Source of the DNA: JABDMH01 sp965223025
GTDB lineage: Bacteria > Bacteroidota > Bacteroidia > Chitinophagales > Saprospiraceae
Length of the DNA stretch: 64,000 nucleotides
Direction of reading: 5' to 3'
NCBI GenBank assembly: GCA_965223025.1
Contig: CBDCVP010000023.1
Location: 62,001 to 126,000, forward strand
In this document: in pieces, positions 55,018 through 63,547 of the stretch
Position numbering within the stretch: the stretch's first letter is position 1
How the letters are laid out: every line of letters starts with the position of its first letter
Notes under the pieces: generated by a model
Seen by the model: only the letters and a program-made list of their open reading frames with translations
Told to the model about the DNA's origin: nothing
The model's database searches: none
Position numbers and translations under genes: made by a program

Positions 55018-56154
55018 TTAGTCATTGTTGTACAGTCTATCATATAAATCCGGAGATGACTTGATGTATTTGGGATGTGCAGTGATCTCTCTCCATCGCT
55101 TACTAATCGAGTCACTTAATTGTAGTCGAGCATCTATTCTTTTAAAGGTCGGGTTATCAAACCACATCGGATGCGAATCCCAATGACAATTAATATAGTG
55201 GACGGCCTTGACCACATCGGGATGATCATCAATAGTTTTAAAGAATGGGATAAACCATTTTTGCCATGCCTCTTCGGCCTGCTCTGGATTGCTTAACTGT
55301 GTTTCGATGGTGTTGCCAGTGGTCTTAGCATCAACATCCGAGATCGTCGGTGAGGCCTCAGCGATAAACACGGGCTTTCCTCTCTTTCTGGCAAAGGGTA
55401 TCATCTTTTGGTCCGCCCATCGATTGAAAAATGAAAAACCTAACCAATCTACATAGCGGTCGCCGGGGTACCAAGATTCCAGATCACCTTCGTTTGGGGA
55501 CATAAACCCTGTAGATTGCCAGACATAAGCAGTGTTTGTTACTCCTCTTGCCCGGCAAATATCTACAATTCTCTTATAGGCTTGAATGGTGCTTTCTTTG
55601 TCGTAATGATTCCAAGGTTCGCCGTCAAACTCGTATGCAATGCGTAGAAAAACAGGACGTCTACCCAAAGATATGAGAAAATCAGCCAGGCGATTGATGT
55701 AGCCATCATGCTCACCAGATGCAACTTTCTCCTCATGATGGACAAATTGAAGTCCGATGGCCAAAGCCATGTTGGCATAGTCCGGATCGTTCAACTGCAG
55801 AGAAGCGTTGTAGTCATGATCTCCCCAGTCGTGGGTCTCAAAAAGACCGTCGAGACCCTTCTGGATGCGCCCAAAAGATTTTTCTCCGGGATTTATATTT
55901 GTATATGTGGTCCAACCAGCTGGTTTGTCAAAATGGTCTAGATAACCATCATGATAATCGTCCAGGCCACCCACTGCTTCGAGTTCTTGTCCGACAAAGA
56001 GCAGTACCTCACCATCTTTGGGTTCGAATTTTGCCCTGTTATGAATAGGAACCATTTCTTTCCCGACCGCATTCGAGTCCGATATATGCGATTGACCTCC
56101 ACATGAAAACAATACGGGCAGCCAACATATGGTAACTATTCGCATGTGCCTCAT
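55018..56154 (-). CDS. GH26-like glycoside hydrolase, lipoprotein
   Basis: 378 residues. Lipoprotein leader LPVLFSCGG. The barrel carries the acid/base Glu175 in RIAYEFDGEPWNHYD and the nucleophile Glu266 in VFIAEASP, in the spacing of clan A. The Y-E-F-D-G-x-W wording and YAxWxGFSFFNR-like YVDWLGFSFFNR fit GH26 (beta-mannanases, beta-1,3-xylanases, others). With a GH43 beta-xylosidase-like gene and a sugar-porter gene in the same operon, a xylan or mannan side chain is the likely target. Spacing to neighbours is 8 and 12 bases. Confidence 0.8.
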   Translation of the reverse strand: MRHMRIVTICWLPVLFSCGGQSHISDSNAVGKEMVPIHNRAKFEPKDGEVLLFVGQELEAVGGLDDYHDGYLDHFDKPAGWTTYTNINPGEKSFGRIQKGLDGLFETHDWGDHDYNASLQLNDPDYANMALAIGLQFVHHEEKVASGEHDGYINRLADFLISLGRRPVFLRIAYEFDGEPWNHYDKESTIQAYKRIVDICRARGVTNTAYVWQSTGFMSPNEGDLESWYPGDRYVDWLGFSFFNRWADQKMIPFARKRGKPVFIAEASPTISDVDAKTTGNTIETQLSNPEQAEEAWQKWFIPFFKTIDDHPDVVKAVHYINCHWDSHPMWFDNPTFKRIDARLQLSDSISKRWREITAHPKYIKSSPDLYDRLYNND

Positions 56155-56162
56155 CAGATTTC

Positions 56163-56396
56163 TCAGATTTCTTGATATTCAAACCATTCAAAATCGGCAT
56201 AATGGATGTTCATAGCAAGATCCTGACAACAGATACCCGCAAAGCTTCCAGTGAATGCGGGGCGATATCTGCTCATCCCTTCTCTGACATAATCATCAGA
56301 TAATATGCTGGCATCAAGTTCGGTGCCTAGCTTCTTGAATTCATCTCCTTGGTCAAAGTAGAATTGAAGCTTATCCCGATTCATCTCCCCCCTCAA
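56163..56396 (-). pseudogene. C-terminal piece of GH43, frameshifted
   Basis: 77 codons whose product (RGEMNRDKLQFYFDQGDEF, then KLGTELDASILSDDY) is exactly the missing end of the beta-sandwich of GH43 beta-xylosidases. Joining it to the upstream frame gives ...SPKKK-TVVLRGEMN..., the expected family sequence, and about 530 residues in all. The switch lies at nine A's (plus-strand T's 56405-56413). The TTG at 56396 is not a credible start. See the GH43 entry. Confidence 0.8.
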
Positions 56397-57751
56397 GACA
56401 ACTGTTTTTTTTTCGGAGACATCAACCTAAATGCTTCTTGGGAGCTCATTCTAAAACAATCCGAAGAGATGACAGACAAATACTTTTTACTTCCCTCATA
56501 ATTTCCAGTGATACAGGCATAGTGATAATGGCCACAGTTATAGTAGAATACTAGTCCCGCCATTTGTAAAAAACTCTTTGGTTGAAAATCAATGGAGGTT
56601 GTCACCTGAACATGGAAGTCTTGGATTCTTCGCGCCAGCAAGCTCTGAGTATGAAGGGAGTTTAGAGACTGCTTGCCATATAATCTTAAAAATCCCTTTC
56701 TCGCCTTTAGGCTGCACCAATCTTCGCTCACTGGGATTCGTAAGGACTGAAAATCAGCTGGGATTTCATGCCGATTAAAATATAACTTGGCAGGTGTATT
56801 TTCGCGCTCACCTGGCGCTAGATCAGGAGCAGGAATTTTTATACGTGGTATACGACCACCATTTTTCAGATATGGCCAATCATCTTTCCAAATAACCTCT
56901 TCGATGGCTGTTTCCCTCCCTAAAGTGCAACGGCCATGTGCTGAGAGTGGCCTGCCTACAAGAAATACTATATACCAGTCGCCATTTTGGCATTGCACCA
57001 GGTCGCCGTGTCCAGATTTTTGCAGAGAGTGGTTCTCATCAGCAGCCACGGAGACCATTGGATTGTGTGGATGGAACTCATACGGACCAAAAAGCTTCTG
57101 GCTGCGACCAACAGTGATGGCATGACCATACTCGGTACCTCCCTCAGCAAGTACCAGGTAGTAGTACCCACTTATGTGATAGATATGGGGGGCTTCGGTT
57201 CGCCCTAATGCTGTACCCGCGGTGACATAGTGTACTTTGCCGATAAGTTTTTTATTGAGTTGATCGTATTCCTGTATTTCAATGCCACCAAAGAATTTTC
57301 CATGGCGATGATCTACCAACATACTGACAAACCATTTTCTACCATCGATATCGTGAAAAAGAGAACCGTCAAAACCCCGGGATGACAAGTAAATAGGATC
57401 ACTCCAATCATCGATGATATCAGTAGTGGTCACTAGGTAATTGGGTGTATCCTTCCACACTCCATCAAATGATTTTACAATGGCGTAGACCAAATAGAAT
57501 TGACCATCACTGTACGTCAAACACGGTGCCCAAACCCCACAAGAATCTGGAATACCCTTCATATCCAATTGCGATAACCGACGCAGAGGTCTGGTGATGA
57601 GCTTCCAATTTCTTAGATCTTTTGAATGATGAATCTGTATTCCGGGAAACCATTCGAATGTTGATGTCGCTATGTAAAAGTCATCATCGACTCTACAAAT
57701 AGATGGATCAGGATTAAAACCTCGCAAGATCGGATTTTTAATATCACTCAT
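56393..57751 (-). CDS. GH43 beta-xylosidase/arabinofuranosidase-like protein, 5' part
   Basis: 452 residues of five-bladed propeller and part of the C-terminal sandwich. Catalytic residues are in place: Asp in GFNPDPSICR, Asp in SRGFDGSLFHD and Glu in ALGRTEAPHIY. It resembles the beta-xylosidase type with a GH43_C2 domain (usually ~530 residues). The frame ends early, PKKKQLS-stop, after an A9 run; the remainder continues in the -1 frame. No signal peptide, hence cytoplasmic. Start ATG overlaps the stop of the MFS gene by four bases, so translation is coupled. Could be a pseudogene, a slippage-decoded gene or a base-call error. Confidence 0.88.
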   Translation of the reverse strand: MSDIKNPILRGFNPDPSICRVDDDFYIATSTFEWFPGIQIHHSKDLRNWKLITRPLRRLSQLDMKGIPDSCGVWAPCLTYSDGQFYLVYAIVKSFDGVWKDTPNYLVTTTDIIDDWSDPIYLSSRGFDGSLFHDIDGRKWFVSMLVDHRHGKFFGGIEIQEYDQLNKKLIGKVHYVTAGTALGRTEAPHIYHISGYYYLVLAEGGTEYGHAITVGRSQKLFGPYEFHPHNPMVSVAADENHSLQKSGHGDLVQCQNGDWYIVFLVGRPLSAHGRCTLGRETAIEEVIWKDDWPYLKNGGRIPRIKIPAPDLAPGERENTPAKLYFNRHEIPADFQSLRIPVSEDWCSLKARKGFLRLYGKQSLNSLHTQSLLARRIQDFHVQVTTSIDFQPKSFLQMAGLVFYYNCGHYHYACITGNYEGSKKYLSVISSDCFRMSSQEAFRLMSPKKKQLS

Positions 57752-59286
57752 TGTCTAATCAATTCCTTTTCTAGTTGTTCCAGGGACCTCCCCTTGGTTT
57801 CTGGTAGTATCCTAAGGAGAACGAAGAATCCGATTACGGCTATTATTCCAAAAATAAAAAAGCTCATGGCATTGCCCAAGTTGGATAGTTCCCATGGAAA
57901 GACCTGCTGGACGGTCCAACTAGCGAAACTATTGATAAATCCTATGACACCGATAGCAAGTCCCCGGTACTGGTTGGGATACAATTCAGATAAGAGAACC
58001 CACATGACAGGTCCCAGTGAAAAGGCAAAACATGCAATAAATCCTAGGATGCCGATTAAGATTAAAGTGGCATTCATTTCGGTGGCAGCCTCTATAAGAG
58101 CTCCTTCGTGCTTGGCATATGCTTGGGTGCCAAGTGCTAGTTTCATAGCCTCCTTGAAATCGACATCACTCTCGAATGTCTGATCACTGTACTGAGTTAG
58201 GGCAGCAACATCGATGTTCTCAAGCTGTGCTATTCCCTCGGCTTTAAGTTCGTAGGTGGCTTGGTTGAATCCATATGCGCATAACAGCATACTGATGGCA
58301 ATGCCCGCTATCCCAAAGAGAAGCAAAGGCCGTCTTCCCAACTTGTCAATTAAAAGCATTGCGATGATTGTAAAAATCACTGTGGTAAAGCTCAGAAATA
58401 CGCCCGAAGTGAAGGCAGCATTGGTGCCGATACCAGTTTGCTTAAATATAGTGGTGGCATAAAAGTAAATGGCATTGATTCCAGTGATCTGTTGTAATAT
58501 ACCTATGACAAGCCCGACCACAAAAACAAACCGCAGTGCCGGTTTTATGAGGTCACCCGCTGATATCTTGGAGATATCTGGCTGTTCGAAGAGGCTCCTT
58601 TCGATCGAAATAATCTCCACACCAGCTTTTTCATGTCCATGCAATTGCGTCAATACATTGATAGTTTCAGCACGTTTGTCACGCATATACAGCCAACGGG
58701 GACTTCTGGGTACAAAAAACATCAGAGCGAAGTAGAGAAGGGCTGGAACCAATTCTACACCCAGCATCCATCGCCATACGGTATCTGTAGTGAGGAAGGA
58801 ATCCCCCGAGTTATAAATCTTGTTAAAATAGTAGTTGCTCAAAAATGCGGCAAAGAATCCCAGCACAATATTCAACTGTTGGATCGATACCAATTTCCCA
58901 CGGTTTTCAGCATTGGAGATTTCAGCAATATAGGTCGGTGCCAAGATCAGGGCAGCTCCGAATGCCAGTCCGCCTATCATCCGGGCGATGTATAGCATCT
59001 CATATGTCCCAGCATTAGCTGAGAAAAATGCTGAGACCGCATACAGAAATGCGACGATGATCAATATTCTTTTTCTTCCAATGATGTCACTCAATCGACC
59101 AGAGATTAACATCGCTATCATCGCAGCAAACGAAGGTGAACTAACTGCCCATCCCGTCTGCACATCGTTTAGATCGAACTCTGGACCTGCGTAGGACATG
59201 ACACCTGAGATGATACCGGCATCAAACCCAAATAAGAAACCTCCTATGGAAACAACAAAAGCAATAAAAACAGTTCTTCTATTCAT
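57748..59286 (-). CDS. MFS sugar porter (xylose/hexose:H+ symporter-like)
   Basis: 512 residues with twelve predicted helices. Sugar-porter marks are clear: GFLFGFDAGIISG in helix 1, GRLSDIIGRKRILI, RIIGG-like ARMIGGLAFG, PRSPRWLYMRDKRAE, QQITGINAIYFYATTIF, LIDKLGRRPLLL and PETKGRSLEQLEKEL at the end. An extra ~60-residue insertion in the second half (about residues 340-400) is rich in acidic residues and typical of some Bacteroidota members. Imports a pentose or hexose with protons. First gene of the operon that continues into GH43 by a four-base overlap. Confidence 0.9.
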   Translation of the reverse strand: MNRRTVFIAFVVSIGGFLFGFDAGIISGVMSYAGPEFDLNDVQTGWAVSSPSFAAMIAMLISGRLSDIIGRKRILIIVAFLYAVSAFFSANAGTYEMLYIARMIGGLAFGAALILAPTYIAEISNAENRGKLVSIQQLNIVLGFFAAFLSNYYFNKIYNSGDSFLTTDTVWRWMLGVELVPALLYFALMFFVPRSPRWLYMRDKRAETINVLTQLHGHEKAGVEIISIERSLFEQPDISKISAGDLIKPALRFVFVVGLVIGILQQITGINAIYFYATTIFKQTGIGTNAAFTSGVFLSFTTVIFTIIAMLLIDKLGRRPLLLFGIAGIAISMLLCAYGFNQATYELKAEGIAQLENIDVAALTQYSDQTFESDVDFKEAMKLALGTQAYAKHEGALIEAATEMNATLILIGILGFIACFAFSLGPVMWVLLSELYPNQYRGLAIGVIGFINSFASWTVQQVFPWELSNLGNAMSFFIFGIIAVIGFFVLLRILPETKGRSLEQLEKELIRQ

Positions 59287-59689
59287 GTTTCGGCATGTTG
59301 TTAATTTGATCGTATGGTAGGTTAAGAACCAAGTCAGTGAAAATTGGAGATTAAAAAGATGAGAGTTCCGAAACTGTACAGGTAAATGAAATATAAAGAC
59401 AGCTCTACCCGGTGCAATGTAACGAATATGAAAGAAACATAGCTTGACTGGAAAGATGATTTGAAAGGGATGAGAGGCTATGCAGAGTGAGCTAGGACCT
59501 TATATGTCGCCATGTCGGTCCAAATATGAATAGGTAGAGATCGTATCGGGCATCCTCTAATATGGAAGTAGATGTTTCCCTTTTCCCTTAGCATCTTCGC
59601 GGCTATTACATATATAGATTGTACACATATCATGACAGTCGGTGCAGACCAGATTCGTGGAAGTTCGACTGTTTTTACTAGATTAGCCT
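59287..59689. other. Divergent intergenic region
   Basis: 403 bases between the MFS gene (minus) and the Nramp-like gene (plus). It must contain the promoters of both units. I find no consensus -7 box, strong repeat or credible ORF. Confidence 0.5.
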
Positions 59690-60958
59690 GTGCGAATACT
59701 GACCCCAAAAACAAGGAGATTGAAGAATGCATATCAAAAGCTGTTACTTCTTATCAGCAGTGTCGGTCCTGGACTGTTTTTGGTAGGATATAATATAGGA
59801 ACAGGGAGTGTGACTACTATGGCGTCGGCTGGTGCCAGCTACGGCATGAACTTAAGTTGGGCGGTCGTCATTTCTTGTTTTTTCAGCTATATACTGATTA
59901 TCACTTTTGGTCAATATACCCTCGTGACCGGTCATACTGCCCTACAGAGTTTCAAGATTAATTTTGGCACCAGGATGTCCCAAGTAGTGCTGTGGTCCTT
60001 GATTATATCCGAGATGGTATCCAGCATTGGGGTGATGGCTATTGTTTCTGAGGTCATACATGAATATTCCAAACTATTCATTGCTTCGGGCAAAGGAATA
60101 AGTACCATCTTGATTACAGTGGTCGTAGGGACATTGATCGTTGCCATGCTTTTCAACAGTAAGTACTCACTGATAGAGAAAATCTTGATGGTCTTTGTGA
60201 CCATTATGGGATTGAGTTTTCTGCTCACTGCAATCCTGGTTATCAAAGACCCTTCAACCGTGCTTAACGGTATGATTCCCCGCATTCCGAATGAGACGAA
60301 TGGTGGATTGATTGTGGCCAGTATGCTTGGGACAACGATGGGTGGAGTGCTTTATGTCATCAGGTCTACGACGGTGAAGGAGAAGAATTGGAACATAGCT
60401 CATTTGAGTAGCGAGAAGAGAGATGCCTGTATTTCTGTAGTATTGATGCTGGTACTAAGTCTGGCTATTATGGCAGCTGCAGCGGGCACTTTGCATCCAC
60501 TTGGTTTGAAAGTAGATAATGCCATAGATATGGTCAAACTGTTAGAACCATTGGCTGGACAATTTGCCATTACCCTGTTTGTGGGAGGCCTGGTAGCTGC
60601 GGGTATTTCTTCGCTGTTTCCACATTATGTACTAGTGCCGATGCTTTTGGCAGACTATCATGAAGAGCGTCTGGACCTTTCAAAGACCAGGAGCCGCAGT
60701 ATCGTCATATTCTATGCCCTGCTGGGCTTGGTGGTCCCGATATTCGGAGGAAGACCAGTACTTGTCATGATCGCCTCTCAGGCACTAGCCCTGCTTGCCA
60801 CGCCACTCATCTTGATCTTAATGTGGATACAGATAAACAGGAAAAAAGACATGGGGGAATACAAGGCTGGACTCTCAAGAAACATCGTCCTTGGTATGAT
60901 TACCCTATTTACTATGTTTATTTGTTTAATTGGATTTTTAGGATTCTTTAAATTATAA
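59690..60958 (+). CDS. Nramp-related transporter lacking the metal-binding motif
   Basis: 422 residues, eleven or so helices. The first helix starts SSVGPGLFLVGYNIGTGS, the Nramp pattern GPG..., but the metal ligands D-P-G-N are replaced by Gly-Thr-Gly-Ser. Helix 6 has LGTTMGGVLYVIRST where canonical members have Met-Pro-His. So it is an Nramp-superfamily carrier that probably does not use manganese or iron; related non-canonical members exist in carbohydrate loci. Start is GTG at 59690 since TAG at 59684 closes the frame upstream; a TTG at 59720 is possible. One base separates it from the TIM-barrel gene, implying a joint function such as import of a sugar-related substrate. Confidence 0.8.
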   Translation: MRILTPKTRRLKNAYQKLLLLISSVGPGLFLVGYNIGTGSVTTMASAGASYGMNLSWAVVISCFFSYILIITFGQYTLVTGHTALQSFKINFGTRMSQVVLWSLIISEMVSSIGVMAIVSEVIHEYSKLFIASGKGISTILITVVVGTLIVAMLFNSKYSLIEKILMVFVTIMGLSFLLTAILVIKDPSTVLNGMIPRIPNETNGGLIVASMLGTTMGGVLYVIRSTTVKEKNWNIAHLSSEKRDACISVVLMLVLSLAIMAAAAGTLHPLGLKVDNAIDMVKLLEPLAGQFAITLFVGGLVAAGISSLFPHYVLVPMLLADYHEERLDLSKTRSRSIVIFYALLGLVVPIFGGRPVLVMIASQALALLATPLILILMWIQINRKKDMGEYKAGLSRNIVLGMITLFTMFICLIGFLGFFKL

Positions 60959-60959
60959 A

Positions 60960-61874
60960 ATGAAAAATAAAATAGACCCAAAGATTGTATGTGCCTATCT
61001 TTTTTCGATTACTAAATATGGATATCCACCCAAGGCTGCTGAGACGTTTGCACAAATTGACGAAATGGTGAATCTGGGTTTTACCTCCATAGAGCTGGAA
61101 GGCATCAGGGAACAGCACCTTAATCAGATGTATGCGCTCAGAGATGATTTATCTCAAAAATTAGTAAGCGAGAACTTGAGCATACCCTATTTCTGTGCAG
61201 TTCTACCGGCATTAAGTGCAATGGACGATGAGGTGACCAAGACACAATTGGCACTTTTTGAGAAAGCATGTGCACTGGCTAGCTCCTTAGGTGCTTTGGG
61301 AATTTTGGATAATGCACCTCTACCGCCCTTTCAATTTCCTGAAGATATTCCCATTGTGCGGCATTATGATGAAGATGTTCTAAATGCAGCTTATCTTCCA
61401 AAGCACATGTCATGGAAACAATTTTGGGATAGAATCGTTGCCACCTATCGCACCGCGTGCGAGATCGCAAAGGAACGTCACCTTACGTATGTCATGCATC
61501 CAGCTGTTGGCGTGTTGTCTTCTACCACTGACGGATTCCTCTATTTTTATGACGCAGTGAAAATGGATAATCTGCGATTTAATCTGGATACTGCGAATCA
61601 GTTTGTCATGAAAGAAAACCTCTCTTTGGCCTTGCGGAGGTTGAAGGACCATGTAGACTATATCCACATATCTGACAATGGGGGATCGAAAGTGGAGCAC
61701 CTTCCCATCGGACAGGGAAAGATCAGATGGGATGTGTTTTTTGAGACATTGGATGTGATTGATTTCAGCGGACATATAGGAATTGATATCGGAGGTGCGG
61801 AATCTGCAGTGGAGCATTTAGACGATGCCTACCTTGAGGCAGCTGCATTTGTGTCAGAGCATTGGAAGAGATAG
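60960..61874 (+). CDS. Sugar phosphate isomerase/epimerase-like TIM barrel
   Basis: 304 residues, AP-endonuclease-2/xylose isomerase-like fold (PF01261). Metal ligands expected in this family are visible: Glu in FTSIELEGI, His in YVMHPAVG, Asp in RFNLDTANQ, His in DYIHISDNG and an acidic residue in HIGIDIGGAES. No signal peptide. Members isomerise or epimerise sugars or sugar acids; none can be chosen here. Starts one base after the Nramp-like gene and should be translated with it. Confidence 0.88.
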   Translation: MKNKIDPKIVCAYLFSITKYGYPPKAAETFAQIDEMVNLGFTSIELEGIREQHLNQMYALRDDLSQKLVSENLSIPYFCAVLPALSAMDDEVTKTQLALFEKACALASSLGALGILDNAPLPPFQFPEDIPIVRHYDEDVLNAAYLPKHMSWKQFWDRIVATYRTACEIAKERHLTYVMHPAVGVLSSTTDGFLYFYDAVKMDNLRFNLDTANQFVMKENLSLALRRLKDHVDYIHISDNGGSKVEHLPIGQGKIRWDVFFETLDVIDFSGHIGIDIGGAESAVEHLDDAYLEAAAFVSEHWKR

Positions 61875-62485
61875 TCTCACCTCGGGATCATAGCGAGACG
61901 GCGCAACCTTTCCGCTTGTTTTAGTAGTGCCACTATACTGATTTTTTCTTGCCTTGCATGGATTCAAAACGACATCGCCCCAATGAAGCAACTTATTATC
62001 AGACAGTCTATTGGTGGATAAAAAGGAGCAAAAGCAGCAGACTTTTTTCATTAATGTCCTGATGCTCTCGCAAAGATTGACGAGCTCTAGCCAGCTGCTC
62101 CCTAACCTTATTAACTAAAATGTTGGCACTCTGACCTATTTAGTGGGTCTTTTCCGATTTTAGTTGAACATCTTTTGAAAAATCCCCTTTTTTATCAGTA
62201 AGCTCATTTGTCAGCTATAGAATTATAATAATAGTCAATCCATCGCTCATGGCTCATTGATGCTAAGTGGTTAATTGATGTCCTCTTGTCGTGACAAAAT
62301 CTGTTTCTTAACGGCTTATTCCTTAAGGCCGTCCAATACACCTTTTTCAAAGATCTTATGCGTATATCAATCCATAGAAGGCAGATTGAATACAGCACTA
62401 AACCCTCGCTCTAGAAACATTCTACTACTCCTTAAACACGATAGCCTGTTAATTCACCCACTCGGGGTTCTTTGACCAGAACCCA
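61875..62485. other. Long intergenic region, no gene recognised
   Basis: 611 bases. Two minus-strand ORFs of 65 and 64 codons (61854-62051, 62204-62398) have no recognisable products and look like chance frames. GGGTTCT (62465-62471) and AGAACCC (62478-62484) form a 7-bp stem immediately after the DUF5916 stop, without a T-tract. No transposase or RNA recognised. Confidence 0.45.
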
Positions 62486-63547
62486 CTAAATATGGCCAAG
62501 AGCCACAATCAAATAGGCGGCTCCAAAAGGAGGCTTAAATCTCCATCCGAACAGACCGTAAAAATAAAACTTATCGGTGACTGTGTTCTTCTGTGAAAAA
62601 ATGCGGAACCAAAGATTCTTATGAAAGAAGTAGTCTGCACCTAATACATGAATGGTTGTGCTTCTCGATGTGGGATCAAGTGCATAGGATAGATAATCTA
62701 GCTCGTAGGTGATGGCTAGTTTTTGCCAAAGCTGGACCCTTGTATTTAATTGCCAGAGTTGAAAGTCCCTGTCGAAGTTATGACCAAATCGGTACCCTGC
62801 ACTAATAAAAGTTGCTTCATCTGTATTGTATCCCAGTTGTAATTGATAAAAATGACTATAGAATTCCTTTTCGAATAATTTATATTCATTGTTGTACGCG
62901 AGATCAAAGCTCATTTTATTTTTCCAATACATCCGAGTAGCGTAGGTTAGAAACCAGCTGCGCAGCCTGCCGGCCTGACTCCAAAAGACATTGTTTTTAC
63001 CTGATAGAAAGAGGTATTTTAGCTTTTGATCAAACCAAAATCGATAATTGAAGTCGCTGTCTACTTCACGCCGATCATCGTCCCGGATAAATCCAGTCTC
63101 GTTTACATTGTCTTTAAAATCGATGCCGACGCTGGTGTAGCGAATGTGGTAGTGGTAGAGGTTGTTTTCACGGGCGAAGCGTAGAAACCAAGAAGAGTGA
63201 GTTTTTAGATTTCCGGGAGCACTGCCTACAAATTGTCCGGTTAATTTCCAGGTCTTCCCCAAATTCAGTACATAATCGAGGCTGACAGAACGCACACTTG
63301 TTGAATCGGTTATTTTATCGGCATAGGTGAGACCCATCACTGAAGAATTTAGGATATCTCGCTTGATCCTAAACACATTAAACCATGCCTGAGGGTCGCG
63401 ACTTAATTCATTAGCTTCCGTCTGGGCAAAAAGGGCATTAAATTGATACTTCCCTGCCTTCCCAATGACTTTGCCGCCACACTTCATATCGCCAATACGC
63501 CGGGAATAAAAAGTGCTGATTCTGGTGCCAAACATTTCATTGCCATC
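62486..63547 (-). pseudogene. DUF5916 protein, C-terminal part after an in-frame TAG
   Basis: About 353 codons from just after TAG (63548-63550) to the stop at 62486. It continues the upstream frame without shift: ...KRLFF-stop-DGNEMFG... where the family has FPxKRPFFLEG. Next comes FYSRRIGDM, the conserved family segment, then the outer-membrane beta-barrel part with regular aromatic strands to the end. If expressed alone from ATG 63535 it would lack signal and N-terminal domain, so it is likely non-functional unless the stop is read through. Confidence 0.8.

Noticed and set aside
59478..59732. 84-codon minus-strand ORF in the MFS/Nramp divergent region
   Set aside because: Overlaps the Nramp-like start and has no recognisable product.
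61854..62398. Two small minus-strand ORFs (65 and 64 codons) as transposase remnants
   Set aside because: No DDE, HUH or other transposase motif is visible and no terminal repeats flank them.
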